Assembly: GCA_902729315.2 (NCBI GenBank)
Contig: LR746267.1
Coordinates: forward strand, 5,767,386-5,831,385
Length of the DNA: 64,000 nt
Source of the DNA: Spirodela intermedia
Taxonomy: Eukaryota > Streptophyta > Magnoliopsida > Alismatales > Araceae
Direction of reading: 5' to 3'
How positions within the stretch are numbered: position 1 is the stretch's first letter; each line of letters opens with the position of its first letter. Positions 20,601 to 34,804 of this stretch are shown here, piece after piece. A model generated the notes under the pieces. It made no database searches. It saw nothing but the letters and a program-made list of their open reading frames with translations, and had not been told where the DNA came from. The translations under genes were made by a program, and so were the position numbers.

Positions 20601-23600
20601 ATTTTTCCTCTTGTCATTTTTTTCCACAACACATGCATATTATTTTGAAACCCGAGTTGCTTAAAAATGTCTTAGCCCCGTGGCATTTTTTTCCCACAGT
20701 ATTCTAGTTGAATATTTTAGAAATAATTCATACATTGTAGTAACTTCCCTCGATTTTCCTATTTGCAGACGCCTCCTCCTGGTGACTGGCACTGTATGAA
20801 CTGTTTGTGTAGATTTTGTGGGCGAGCTGATAGTAATACTTCGGATGGCCACAGTCTGACTGGTTCCTTGTTGCTTTCATGCGGACAGTGCGGGGAAAAA
20901 TGTCAGCATTTTACTTATTCCATGCTTCTTCCTGAGTTTTTTGAGAACGAAGGATGCTAATTATTGTTGTATCATGCAGATCATCAAGTCTGCATGCCAG
21001 ACCTTGATGCAGCACCTGTTAACACAAATCATTTGGGCCTTTCCTTTTGTGGGCAGAGCTGCAGAATGGTATCATTTCATTTATCTGTTTTGTTTTTTAG
21101 CTAAACTTTCTTCTTTGCATGGCATTTTTTTTCTTCTGGTGTTCTCACTCGAATTTCTCTAATTTATTAGAGTCGTGAACTCCTGTGGATCTCTGAACTT
21201 GGCAGAATACCTTCGTTAATTTATTTATTTTTCTTTTTAAGCTTGATGGAACCACAAAGACGAATTGCATTGTGATATCTTTTACAACACACCGGAAAAG
21301 GCCTTCATGTTTTATCAACTAATCTCTTTATCCTCTCTCTCTCTCGCTATCCAGCTATCTATCTTTATACATATCTACATATATATATATATATATATCT
21401 GTGTGGAGAATTATTTGCATTTGTTCTGAAGCAACAAACTAGCAACATCGGATTTATAAAACAAGTGATGGTTCGTGGTGATTTCGCCATTGAATTTCAA
21501 TTCCAAAATGTGTAACATTTTGAACACTGGACGTACACATTCTTGCATTGCTTATTAGTAGCTTTCATTATTCCTGCATACTCAAGCCGAAATAAAGTGG
21601 GACCGAAATGAAATTCATGAAAAAATTGCTTGGATATATTATCACTGTTTCGTATCAAATGAGTTGTCGTAGGTTTAGAAATTCTCAACTCTCTATATTT
21701 TATAATTACTTCGACATTCGTCATCTCACTTTTCTCTGGGATTTGCGGTCCCATTTCTAGAGCAGCTATGTTACTTTGAGTTCTGACCAATCTTGGTATG
21801 CAACTGGACTGCAATGTGATCTCGGCCTGTTTGAGAGGTGTTGCTATGGATGGTTGAACTTGTACCTTCAGAGTAATCACTGGATTGCGGCTGCTGTTGC
21901 TTGTGTCGCATCCCCGCTTAGTCATTCATGTTCAATATGGACATTCTATAGTAGATTGTTTAGCTCCGTTTAGCCTTGATGATCCAGTCCACCTTGACAA
22001 CTGTAGTTAATTGTAAACATTTCTCATGGTCAATACCAAAATGTCTCGTTATTCCTTTGCCACCAGAGTATCTGGGCCCCCTGAAAATTAAGTTTATTTT
22101 ATTATATTTTCTTTGAAGCAGCATTTTCACTGACGTGATCTTTGATTATTTCAGCTCTTCGAGCAGCTTCAGAATCTTATTGGTATTAAAAACGACTTGG
22201 AAGGTGGTTTTTCGTGGACTCTTGTACGGCGGTTTTATGATGATTCTCTAGAATCCTGTTCTGAGTTAGCTCAAAGGGTAGAATGCAATTCCAAGATAGC
22301 TGTTGCGCTTTCAGTGATGGATGAGTGCTTTCTGCCCATTATTGACCAAAGAAGTGGCATAAACTTGATAACCAATGTCCTATACAATTGTGGGTGAGTA
22401 TGCCTGAAACATTACTTTAAGTTAATAGTCATTTCTATGAAATAGCAAAATAACACAAACTGCACATGCACGGCATTATATGCTGAATTCTTCTATTGTT
22501 GTACGGCATCAATAACTAAGTACTTCATCCTTGGTATCATGAGATAAAAGTTTACAACTGCTGGTAGTATTGTCTGTCCTAAGATGCTTCGTATAAAAAT
22601 AACCGTTCTACTACCATGATGTTATCGTAACTATCTTTTTTGATCTGGCATAATGTAATGCAATGTTACATTGTTTGCCCTTTGGTTATCCTGAGATAAA
22701 GTTTTCACCACAACCGGAATGGTTTCCCTTCTCATATTTTATGTTTCAAAAATGCAAAATCAATATTCAGCTGTAGTTTGTATTAGTCAGTTATATTGAT
22801 CCATTGCATTAACATGTTCCTTTGATTCTAATGCTAGTTTTTTCACGTCCTCTTCTGTGTTTCTCTCTAAATACATTTTTTGTTCTGATGTTATAATTGT
22901 GCAACGGTTCTGTCTTGAACTTGAAGACAACCTTTGTCAGACTTTCTCTTGGAGAAGAATACATTGTATCTTCCTGCTATTTTTCACTATTGCGAAGGGA
23001 AATTGTGAAGGAAACTTAACCTGTAAGGAAGGCAGTTCGGTGGGCCACCTAGACCCGGCCAGTCCCACAGGGACAGATCTGACATGTGTCCCATGGAGGT
23101 GCCAACAGAAAATAATGAACTGTGGCAAAGGAAATGGAAGGACGGGAATGATCAACGAATCACCCTTTTTCATGGTGCTGTGTATCTTTGCTGCCCTTCA
23201 AATCTATTTGACTGTTTTAATGCAATGCCACATTGGGAGCCATTATTTCTATCTCAGAAACAAACCACAAATATCGGCAGATGTGGTTATCTCAGCCTAG
23301 GTTTTCTCAATCTTCTAGTCTGTAAAAATTAAAATGCCTTCCCATTGTGTTTAGTATTTGCGTTTGCTGTCATCTGGATCTCCTTTACATTCTAAGTGCT
23401 TACTGATCTGATAGATTATGACTGGTGTGTACCATTTGTGATGCATTTAACCAAGTATTCTGTTCATATTTTGCAGATCAAATTTCAGTAGGCTTGACTA
23501 TCAGGGTTTTTATACTTTCATTCTGGAACAAGGTGATGAAATTCTCTCTGCAGCATCAATCAGGTATGGGGCTGCATTTTTTCATCCTTTTTGCTACCCT

Positions 23601-25774
23601 CATGGCTCGGAATTGAACACATGCTTTGTGACCGGATGTGATCAAACCTCAATCGTTTTCAAATATCCTCTAATCAGGCTGGAATCGGTTTAAACCATAT
23701 ACATTTAAATATAAATACAGATATCAGCTATCATCACTTGTCTATACTTACGTTAATAGGACCATATCTCAAGTCCCTGATCACTGACTTCTTCCTACGA
23801 GCTTGAATGATTGTGGTACCAAAACTGCTGTCTTCGACAAATGTAATTCGTATGTACCGGATCATTCATACCATCTTAAAGATGCAGGCTCTGCAACTTG
23901 TGGGTACACACCATTTTCGAGGTGTAATTTTGAAATTAAAATATGCATTATCTTCTTTGAAGAAATGCAGTTGAGGTTCTTGAAAATTGTTGATTAGATT
24001 CGCCTAATACTCTGGGTCCAGTGTACATTTTTAATGAGTGATTAATTGTTTGTGCTTTTTGAACAGAATTCACGGAAAGAGGCTCGCAGAGATGCCATTT
24101 ATTGGCACTCGTCACATCTATAGGCGCCAAGGAATGTGCCGAAGGCTTCTAAATGCAATTGAGGAGGTAATAGAGGTTATTCTGCCTAGCAATGTTTTGA
24201 AATGATAGAAGTACCCTTGATATCGTCAACTCTTCTCCATAGAAAAAAAGAGATGTTCGAAATGAAGAATTTGTTTGACCATAGGCAAGAGTATCTTGCG
24301 CCATTTAGGCCCAGTTGACTAGCAATTTGATCAAACTCCTTGCATTACACCGGGTTTTTCTCATCTTCAGAATAACTGGTGAAAGTGGGCTGATGGAAAT
24401 TCGAGTAGAAAATATTTAATTTGTCATGCTATTTTTGTAACTGAATTTCTGTGAAGGTCACTCAGCACTTAATTTGCAGTGTAAGGTGCAGGGACTGTTC
24501 GATTAGGTTGGTTACATGTGCGCGGTGTTTGGATGAGATCATCCTTCTCTAATACTTCATTACCTACATTGAGAAACGTATATGAATAGAGGTGGAATTC
24601 AATCGAAGGCTGTGTGCTGGTTTCATTGGTTACTTCCGGTGTACTTTGGCTATACTTTCCCACTAATTGGGGACAGGTTTCAGGGTTCTCTGTTTCTGTT
24701 AGCATCCTTTGCTCCCATTCGTTTCGTCCCCTTGACTTCTTCCTTGTCCCCATACTCTTATACCCTCCGCTTTTTCGCATTCATTTCTCCTTGATATCTC
24801 TTGGAGCACGCTCCTAATACCTTGTACCTTGCTCGATTTTCAGGCTCTTGGCTCCCTTAAAATCGAAAAGCTGGTTATACCTGCAATATCTGAGCTCATG
24901 CACACGTGGACTGTGGCGTTTGGTTTTGAGCCCCTCAGCGATTCAGACATGCAAGAGATAAGGAACATGAATATGCTGGTCTTCCCCGGCACAGGTCTGT
25001 TGCAGAAGCATTTGTTGAGGCAGGAAAGTTGCGCACCTGTCCAGGGAGGTAAAATCCTCAGTGGCATTGTCATGGGTCAATTTCTCCATCTCCTTTCCAA
25101 AAATTGAGATTGACCCCCCCTGTGTGATCATTGATATCGTTGCAGTTCCTGTTCTAAATGATGCATCATTGGTTCCCGATGAATCCTCTGCTGCTCATGA
25201 TCCCGGAGAGGTCAAAGATGAAACTGTGGTCAATGAATCTGGTTTCTCTGAACTCCATGGTTCTGCACAGGCCACCGCCAAAGTGTCCTATCAACTTTCA
25301 GATCCATCCTGTGATGCACCTTGTCGATCTGGGGCTGGAGAAATAGGGCTCAAGCCCTTGGAGACTGCTCCGGATGGGGAATCCTCCATTCAATGTGATA
25401 CTGACTCACGTGATGAAGAGAATGGAAAATGCGCCTCCTGCATAGTGCCGTCAACTGAGCCTGAAACTGAGGATCCTGCTTGTGGTGCTGTTGAAATTCG
25501 GAGCCAAGTCAACGGCCATCTTCCTGGTGCGTATCCTGTTGATACTCCTGTTCTTCCTTGCTCTCCAGTTGTCAGCGGGGCCGCTGTGCTTAATAATAAG
25601 CCGTGGAATGACAGAGATTTATCTGAGCATAGGCCTGAGGTAAGCTGTGGTTCAGCTCCTGTTCTTCACAACCCTACTGTATCCGATATGCATATGATGC
25701 ACGGTATCTGCAGTAAAAAGGAGGAAGGCTGCACGCTAGCTGACAGTGCACCAGGCGCTGATTGTTGGGCATAA
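17644..25774 (+). CDS. PHD-finger / GNAT-fold chromatin protein (IDM1-like)
   Basis: Eight exons: 17644-20109, 20769-20901, 20980-21068, 22155-22393, 23477-23563, 24067-24166, 24844-25048, 25146-25774; 3948 nt, 1315 aa, phases consistent. Order of parts: disordered Lys/Ser-rich N-terminus (about 1-500); a conserved domain [16 protein letters not shown]; a Tify/TDBD-like region ([15 protein letters not shown]); a first PHD finger ([31 protein letters not shown]); a second cysteine-rich finger ([28 protein letters not shown]); then a GNAT fold with RRQGMCRRL as the acetyl-CoA loop and [14 protein letters not shown]. Proteins of this build in Arabidopsis include IDM1/ROS4, a histone acetyltransferase that reads histone H3 and promotes DNA demethylation. 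Which paralogue this is, and whether it is active, is not decided. The C-terminal about 210 residues are poorly conserved and acidic. The start is the first ATG after an in-frame stop at 17602. Confidence 0.92.
20902..20979 (+). other. 78-bp mini-intron inside the second zinc finger
   Basis: Removal joins AAAAT to ATCATCAAG and rebuilds EKYHQVC, the conserved Tyr-His ligand region. Donor is GTCAGC, weak for plants. The acceptor is ATGCAG with a TGCTAAT branch-point-like motif 21-27 bases upstream. Retention gives a stop soon after, cutting the protein before the GNAT domain. Confidence 0.85.
21069..22154 (+). other. PHD/GNAT gene intron 3
   Basis: 1.1 kb, AT-rich, with a CT tract near 21333-21350 and an (AT)n run near 21380-21399. 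No gene or known element seen. The 142-codon minus-strand frame here has no recognisable family. Confidence 0.7.
22394..23476 (+). other. PHD/GNAT gene intron 4
   Basis: 1.08 kb between GTGAGT and TTTGCAG. The stretch around 22980-23180 is less AT-rich than the rest and has a frame through it, but no family was recognised. Confidence 0.7.
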
Positions 25775-26849
25775 ATGGAAACTGCCCTGGATGACTTTAG
25801 CACAGCACAGCTTTAGGCGAAATTACTGCCGTGAGAACTGATACCCATGGGTGATCTATTTGCCACCTTCATTCTCGGATCTAATCTATAGCTCATATGG
25901 AGGGTTCTTTGCTGCCAAGGATCAGACCTGGAGTTCCTTGTGGGCTATTCCTTCAGATTCTACGGCATTTGGCGTTGAAAACCTGAGTAGGGTTCTTCAT
26001 TATTCCCTTCAAGTTCCTTGTGTTTTCATGACAGTTTTTTGAGGTCAGAAAGAACACTGGGATGATCTCAACCATATGAGCTCAATTTGATCGGTGGGAA
26101 GATCACATTGAAGACTAAATTTGCAGTGGTGGGTTCTCATGTTTGCCGAGAAATCTCCTCATAATTCGTTTGAATGTCTGTGATATGGTTGCAAACTGTG
26201 AGGTCTGGTCTGTTGAACCTTGATGCAGCTTGTGTCTAGAGTGGGATTGGGGAACTGGTGAGAGGTTCTGAATCCCTCACGGAAGAGGTTATGGTTTAGT
26301 GACAGCTGCCTCGCTCTCTCTAGATGGGGAGGATTGCTCTCTAATCTGGGAGCACCACTGAATCAAGTCTTATTACTAATTCTGGGATCGTCAGCGATCC
26401 ATAAAGAGCCGGATATCACGGTCTTCTGCACACCGTAAGTGGCCCCGCAAAACCCTCCCCCTCTATCGTTCTTTGGTCTGTTTCTCGTGATGATTAAGCT
26501 CGTGAAATGCCGGTGATCGAGCATCTTGGATGATGATGCTCCTCTGGGCGTTGACTTTTTGATGGGCGGGACGAGGGGAAAATGTCAAACAGCGCCAGAT
26601 TTTGCATTGAGACTGTTATATTCATATGCCCACGTGGCTGAAATTATTTCTAACAGGCGTGAGGTCCCGGCTGTATATATTAATTAATCATATTCCTGAA
26701 CCTCTTGCTGGGCTAATTGGTTATTATCTGCTCCTATAAAGTTTTTTAAAGCCATTTCGGACTTCATCTCCAGGAGGAATTGCTATTTTAGATAGTCTAC
26801 TCTCTTCAGCACATTGCCAGTCACTGTATGGTTTCTCTCTCTCTCTCTC
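25775..26849 (+). other. 3'UTR and downstream flank of the PHD/GNAT gene
   Basis: No further coding exon was found. Sequence is of moderate composition without repeats visible by eye. The poly(A) site was not placed. Confidence 0.5.
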
Positions 26850-27521
<672 letters not shown>

Positions 27522-29101
27522 GACAATGGATCAGGGGTATCCGTGGAAATGGGCCGACCCGGTTTTCAAGGGGCTTGAAGCCCAGTATAAAGCCCATAAG
27601 CCTATAACTAGTGAATGCTTTCTTGCTGATCTTCTTGACTCTAGTTTCAGCCCAATACCTAAAATAGTAAATGATAAAAGCGCCCAAAAAAGATTATTTT
27701 TTCTTTAAGAAAAGAACATACCTAACTCATCAATATTCTCATAAGGTCATGAAACATTTCAATTCAAATTGAAATTGTCTTAAATGGCACATAAATTTCT
27801 ATTTATGATAATGTTACCATTAAATAGTTTACTATGAATGAAAACTTTTTATTGGTGATCATATGGTATCAATAGTTTAAATTTAAGATGCAATCCTCTT
27901 TGGATATGATGGGTTGATCAAAAGGACCATAATTGTCACTCTCTTCTTTAGAAACACTAACTTTTGCTAGACTTTCTACTCAATAAGTTTCTTAATGAGA
28001 TGATTTTATTGAGTAACCTTTTACTTCCTTTGGCATTGAGGTGACCTATTGCTGAGTGACTTGGTCATATCCAATGTCTTCTCATCTAATTCTTATTTCA
28101 TTCAATGAAGATAGTGTGTGACATATTTTTTTATCAAAATACACCCCAATAATGCTCTTATATTGTTTTGTTAAGAAAATAGCTTGAATTTGATGATTTG
28201 ATAGAAGATAAACATGTTAATTTTTGTTAATCTTTTTTTAGACACAGCTTGCATCTTTGTTTTCTTTTTTTTCAAAAGCAAAGTCACAAAGAATGTGAAC
28301 TTCTACATCTGCTTTATAAGAGATAACCAATCGAGAGATTATTGTTAGATGAGGAACTCATAAGTTTACTATTTTATTACTGTGGTTGTGTAACTCAAGG
28401 GTTTTTCTATTTTGAGTTCTCTCTCTCTATTATTTCTCCTTGAACCCCCCTTAGCATCCTTTTTACAAAGGGGTCAGTTGAGCTATATACTTGAAATTAG
28501 TCTCCATACTAACCAAAAGGGAGAAGGGAATACAAACAAGCTGCTCCAAATTAGTTGACCAAGTATACCTTGTAAAACTCTACTTTTGACAAATGTTTAG
28601 GTTGAACTTAGATCAAGAAGGAAGGCTTGAATTAACTATTTGAGAAGGGTCAACTATTCCTAAAACCTTTGATGTATTTTTTTAATAATAATACTCATAT
28701 TTTGATGAGTTTTAATTATGAAGCATGCTAGGATTTTTGTAGTGGTCTAGCTTGTTAGGTCTCCTCTTGAAGTATCAACCTATCTATCTATCAAAACATT
28801 CTTTGATATTGAGAGGATTGACATGAAAATATTTTTTGATTCTCTTGGATTAATAAATTTTATCTCTTCTCCTAGTAAAAAGTATCCAAACCTCTTTAAG
28901 ATGTTTTACAACAATGCCACTAAATCTCTTACTAGTATCACTTCTTATGTCAAGAGAATCCTGATCTACTAGTATTACTCTTAAAATCTTAAATATAATT
29001 CTCGATTTACCATTTGAATCCCCACTTTGTGTCAATTGAATTACCATGAGCCATTTTATGTCAATGTTGACTGAGATATAGAATAAAGAGAAGCTTGAGA
29101 A
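27522..29101. other. Non-coding DNA left of the LTR cluster
   Basis: 27522-27700 is moderately GC-rich; the rest is AT-rich. Nothing on either strand could be assigned to a gene or element. It may be the older flank into which the LTR elements inserted, or unrecognised transposon sequence. Confidence 0.5.
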
Positions 29102-30363
29102 TTTTAAATCACACAAATTATCTCTAAATAAAGCAAAAATTAAATTGAAAGTAGAAAAAATAGAGTTTTGACATCGTGGTGGCGATGCGTCAATGATGCA
29201 CTTGAATATTGAATATTTAGGAGAATTATCATGTAATGTCCATAGCCTTGAAGGTTTTCTTTAGACAAAAATGATGTTTAGAAGGATTAATGAAATGGAT
29301 GGTCGAATTATCTTCAATAGTTGTCACCCAATAGAATAGAAAAATAACGACTTTTTTGCTCTATAGTAGCTGTCACCCGATAGACAAGAGCTAAATGCAG
29401 TTGGGGCACATGTCAAAGAGCTTTATCTTCAGGTCCACACAGTAAAAGAAAGTTCTTCATCACATCCGATACACTCTTAAAAGGTGGTAACTCATCTCTT
29501 GACAAATTGTCTTTTTCTTGATGATGACTTGTTCGTCGATCAATTAGAAATGCTTTACTTAATGAATTTGCGATCTTTTTGTCACAATTCGTACAACAAA
29601 TTTAGTAATAATACTTTGTGAATCATAGTGATGAGATTTTCGTCGATGATTAAGTGATTCTAACAACTTAATCCTTCACCGATGATCTACAAGAAAGTCA
29701 CAATTTAATTTGATAAATATTTAAGTTTTAACTCTAGTAAAATTCGAACCTACACTAGTAGCTGTGTGTATGAGAGAGTGAAATAAGTACTTTAATACTT
29801 TTATAAAGTGACATCATCATGATATATCATTATTACAACGAAGTAGTATTTTAGGTATTGAAATAATCAACAACATTTAGGGAAGGTGTGAGGTGAGTTT
29901 AATCCAACATCGATTGTATGCTAAAGTTTTGCACAAGTATATAGTAATATCACATTTCAAAGTAATGAGTCCTTTTCTCATGTGTGTACGATCACTCCTT
30001 GCCCCATAGTTGACTGATCATTAGTGACGTGAAAGTAGAGTGACGCACACCTACCCTCATGGCCTATAACCACTTGAGCCCTTACTCACAGCTTTGCCCA
30101 TACTACACTTCTAACTTGTTTGTGGGCCCAGCTAGTTGACGGGTCCCCCTTTTTCTTTATCTTTTTATTTTTATTTTTTCTTTATTTATCTCAAAAATAA
30201 GATCATAAAAGTTATATAAAATCATATAATTAACTAAAAAATTATATTAATCACCTTAAAACTACTTTTCACATTTAAGCATAAATATAAGTCTATTTAT
30301 CATGAATTAAGGCTAAAATATATTATTTATTAATTATTAACTCATGATAATGAAGACTTATTA
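29102..30363 (-). mobile_element. Ty3/gypsy-type LTR, minus orientation, truncated (LTR1)
   Basis: Corresponds to 36280-37544 in the same orientation and to 33069-34400 in reverse. The 5' end, read on the minus strand, is TAATAAGTCTTCATTATCA (TG expected). The LTR 3' part is missing, because the match starts abruptly at TTTTAAATCACACAAATTA. About 1.26 kb remain of about 1.7 kb. Confidence 0.8.
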
Positions 30364-33066
30364 CACCTCCCAAAAATATTTATAGTCCCTTAGCAATGGA
30401 ATCTTAAAAATAAAAATTCACAAATATCAAAATATTATATTTAAATACATAAAAAAATACAATTAGAAATGATGTACTTTTGACACTTTGAATTCTTATA
30501 TCAAGTATTTAAGAATAATGTCAAGCACTTAAATATTTAAGTACTCTTTAGAATAATAATTTAGACTTCACTTCTTCTATTCACATCTTTATCACTTCTT
30601 CACTCATAGATATAAGTTACAAGATGTTTCAACTATCAATATTCATCTAAGAATAATATTAATCCTATTTTATTTTTTCCATAGGTTGATTTTATAAGTT
30701 CGTACTATATTGTTTCTATTTTTTTCTATAATAGAGAAGTAGTTTTTTCTATAGATAAATTTCAACAATAAGAATGATGTATCACAACCTCCATGTGTAC
30801 TTTCTATTGACAGTTCTAAAATTATATAATTTTGACAGTTCTACTTTCTATTGTTAGTTCTATTTTCGACAATAATGAATTTGTCAAAAATAAATCAAAA
30901 CTATCCTCTTTATAGCTATAGTTCCAAATTTCAGTAATATATGTCTAGGGGATTGAAATGTGAGAAAAGGGTCTCTAGAATTTCAAATTTTAGGCTATTT
31001 TTTCTTTGTTGTTTTTCACAGTCTGTAAATTATTTTTTGTTATTCCTAACAAAAAACTAGAAAATAGATGCTATAACCTTTTCAAACCTTTTTTAGTTAT
31101 TTTTCTAAGTGAGCATAAAAATAAATGCAAACATTGTCCTAAAATATAAATTAAGACCTAATACTTCACCCCCAAACTTAAAAATGACATTATCCTCAAT
31201 GACATAGAAAAATCAGAACAAAATATGCAGAAAATATAATTTTCAAGTGAAGCATACATATATGTAAAATTAAGTACTAAAAAGATTATCATAAAGGATA
31301 AAGTTCAAAAAGACATCACCTCAACCTCATTTTTAATTTTTCACTTCATCTTACATTCCTCTTCTTGTAATTTTTTTAAAAAGATAAAAAAAATGCAGAA
31401 ACATATAATGTAAAGTTTCAAGAAAGATAGAACTTTATAAAAAAATAAAATGAAATAAAAACTATGGGTTGCCCCCCATGTAATGCTGAATTTAATGTCT
31501 TTGGTTAGATAGCTCTTAGATCATATAAAATGATCTATGACCATCAAAATATATTTGTATCCCAAAATAAGTTTCATGATATTTTTTTTAGATTTAGAAT
31601 AAGTTTTATGGTATCTTGACATACTTTCACCCAAAACAAAATGGAAATAAAAAAAAATCTCAAAATAATATTTTCATTTAGAAAAGAATCTCTCCTCATG
31701 TTTATCTCATTTTATAAGGCTCTCATTCATTAGTGAATGTTTTCTATTGATGGATCATAAAATGTGATCCAGTCATATAATTTTCAAATTAGCTCTTGCC
31801 CAATCTAATTTTTTTTCATCTAACTTGATATCTCTAATTCTTCCACTCATCCATTTCTTAATGTATTCTTTTATTTGCATAATCTTTCCCTACTCTATTT
31901 TACCTCCTCGACATATTTATTCAATTTGTGAGGAGTGCAATATTTCAAGCTTAGAGTTAATTCTAATGGGTTGTGAGTTTTGAAGGATGGAAGAATTGTC
32001 TACTTTAATCTGAAATCTAATGATTTATTAAAATTTAAATTTTCTCTTTTAAAATTATCTCTATATTCATATTTATTATTTTTATTTCTCCCTATTAGAT
32101 CAATCAACTCTTTTTCTAGCATTTCGTTTCTCAACTCATTAAATTCTTCATCTTCCCAAGAGCTCTTTTCTAATTTTGGTAATATATATCATCATCCTCA
32201 CTATCAACATCCATGGCTGCAAAATACTGATTAGACTTATTAATTTTGTCTCATACATCTCTCAAATCAACTGATTTTTTCTCACTTAAAATATGTTTTT
32301 CCTCATTTTTGTCCTTACTCCCTTCTACTAAAATTTGGATGATTTCTTCATGATCAATTACTATTTCTTCATCTAAAGATTATTTCTCCTCATCATTCTC
32401 ACTATATTTATTCATCAATTGTGAGCAATAAATAATTTTATTTATTTTTTTGCTACTATATTTTTAATTTTAATATTTTCATTTACTTTTAATAGCTCAT
32501 CTATTTCCTCTAATAATTAGGAATAAAGATTAGGTAAAATATTCTCACTCAATATATTCACCTAACATTTTTATTTTGTGGGTTTTTTCTTAAATTGATC
32601 TAATTAGACTCTCCTTACTAAAATCCTATTATTAGATAGTTTCTTGAGTTTTTTATAGGCTGCCTAGGTGGTTGTCCTTCTCTCTTATTCTCAAAAGCCT
32701 CTATAAATTATTTTTGCTGCAAGATTATTTGGTTCATTGTTTGCTGCTTCATTTGGTTCATTTTTTGTATCATATCCATAAAATCAGGTTGAATTTGAGA
32801 AGGCTGATTTTTCTAAAATCTATGCTCCTATTTCAAACAAAATTCAGAATTTAAATTGAGTCTAAGTGCTTTAGATTTTGAATATTATTTGGGTCTCTCC
32901 ACAAAAAATTATTCCCTTAATTAAGATTATAAAAATTAAAAAAAGGCTCCCTATTTTTAATAAAATCATGAGATACTTGTACTTATTCTTATTTAGGCTG
33001 AAATGATTGATCTAAATTATAACATTGAAATTTAAAATAATCATTTTCATCATACATAGGATAGGT
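30364..33066 (+). mobile_element. Gypsy internal remnant, 3' non-coding region (inferred)
   Basis: Very AT-rich and full of stops. Contains CACCCCCAAACTTAAA near 31170 and GGGTTGCCCCCCATG near 31466, a pair I remember from the region between pol and the 3' LTR of plant Tat-type gypsy elements. Its last 500 bp (32560-33066) recur at 37545-38014. It directly precedes LTR2 in the same orientation, as the 3' end of an element would. No pol domain could be read. Confidence 0.5.
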
Positions 33067-33068
33067 AC

Positions 33069-34804
33069 TGATAAGTCTTTATTATCATGGGTTAATAATT
33101 AGTAAATAATATAGTTTTAGCCTTAACTCATCATAAATAGATTTATATTTGTGTTAAAGTGTGAAAAGTGTTTTCAATTAATTAACATAATTTTTTGGAT
33201 AATTATGTGATTTTATATGAATTTATATGATTTTTACAATTTTTCTTTTGAGATAAATGAAGAAAAAGAAATAAAAATAAAAATATAGCAAAATGGGGGG
33301 GACCTACCAGCCAGCCGAGCCTGCAAGCGGGTCGGAAGCACAGCCGAGGAGGAGCTGTGAGTAGGGGCTCGAGCGGCTAGGACCAAAAAGGGCATATGTG
33401 CACCACTCCCCTTTCACGTCACCAGTGGCCAGCTAACTATAAGGCAAGGAGTGGTCATACACGTAGGAGAAAGTGACTTAATTAAAAATGTAATATTACT
33501 ATATATTTGTTCGAAACTTTGGCGCACAAGTAATGTGAGACTAAACCCACATCACACCTTCCTCAAAAAGGGTTCGATGATTTTAATACTTAAAATATCC
33601 CTTATTTATAATAGAGATATACTATGATGATGTCATTTTATAAGGGCATTAGAGTACTTATTTCAATCTCTCTCATGTAGGTGGCCAACTGACACAAGTT
33701 CGAATCCTCCTAGAGCCAAAACTTATTTTTTTATCTGATTATCGCAACTTTTCTGTAGATCACCGGTGAAGGATTAAGCCGCTAGAATCGCTAGATCATC
33801 AGCAAAAATCTCATCAACATGATTCGCAAAGTATTGTTACTAAAGTTTTTGAACGATTCATGATAAAACGATTGTGAATCCATTGAGTTAAGCATCTTCG
33901 ATTGATCGACGAACAAACTATTGTTGGAAAGAAGACGATCTACCAGGAGACAAGTCGTCACCTCCTAAGAGCATATCAGATGCGATGAAGAGCCTCTTCT
34001 TGCTGTGCGAACATGAGGATGAAGCTCCTTGACACACGCCCCACTCTCATCTAGCTTCTCTACGTTGGGTGACAACCGTCGAAGAATTGTAAAGTTGCCA
34101 TTTTTCCACTCCGCCAGGTGATAGCTGCTAGAGATGATTCGACGACTCATTTTATTGATCTCTAGACTTTGCAAGGAAATCTAAAGATTGCCCATGTCGT
34201 CTTTGTCCAAAGAGAGCCTTCGAGGCAATAAACACTACACAACGATCTTCTCAAACACTCAAGATTATGATGCATCCCTAATGTATTGACGTTGCGACGA
34301 TAGAACTCTATTTTCCTATTTTCAACTTAACTTTACTTCATTTAGTGATAATTTGTGTGATTTAAATTTACCAAGATATAATTCATTCAATTATTATTCT
34401 TTCAACTTCTACACATCTTAATTTGATCAATTAAATTATCTATAATCATTTATGTAAGAATTGCCGAGCAAAACTCTATTTTCATCCGATTTGCATTCAC
34501 TGGGTGCTGACGTCATCTTGACGTCCACACCCTTATTTTTTTCATAAATTTTAAATATATTTCATTTTTATTTCCTAGTATTAAATTTATAAAAAATAAC
34601 ATTCTTTAAAGAAAATTTTAAATAATTTCTAGATATTATATTATATCCTTATGATCGACTTGAAAAATTATCACTATTTTTGAAAGTTTTATTAAATTAT
34701 AATTAATATATTTATTCAAAAATACTTCTAAATATCTAAAAATTTATATTTTCTAACTTTATAAATTTTAAATCTACGTGATTTACTATACAATGACTAA
34801 GTCA
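33069..34804 (+). mobile_element. Ty3/gypsy-type LTR, plus orientation, near full length (LTR2)
   Basis: About 1.74 kb, from TGATAAGTCTTTATTATCA to GACTAAGTCA (TG...CA). It is the reverse complement, at about 75% by eye, of LTR3 at 35844-37544. Shared landmarks include GGGGCTCGAGCG, CGTCACCAGTGGCCA, GGTTCGAATC-type box and GATGACGTCA-like motifs. LTR assignment rests on three copies sharing ends. Confidence 0.8.

Noticed and set aside
21497-21925. 142-codon minus-strand frame in a PHD/GNAT intron
   Set aside because: No recognised family, AT-rich codon make-up, lies wholly inside an intron with good splice sites.
24469-24817. Frames on both strands in PHD/GNAT intron 6
   Set aside because: Intronic, no family resemblance, conflicting strands.
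33660-33735. tRNA-like T-arm sequence GTTCGAATCCTCC
   Set aside because: No acceptor stem, D-arm or anticodon arm could be folded around it; the box is part of the gypsy LTR and recurs in all three copies.
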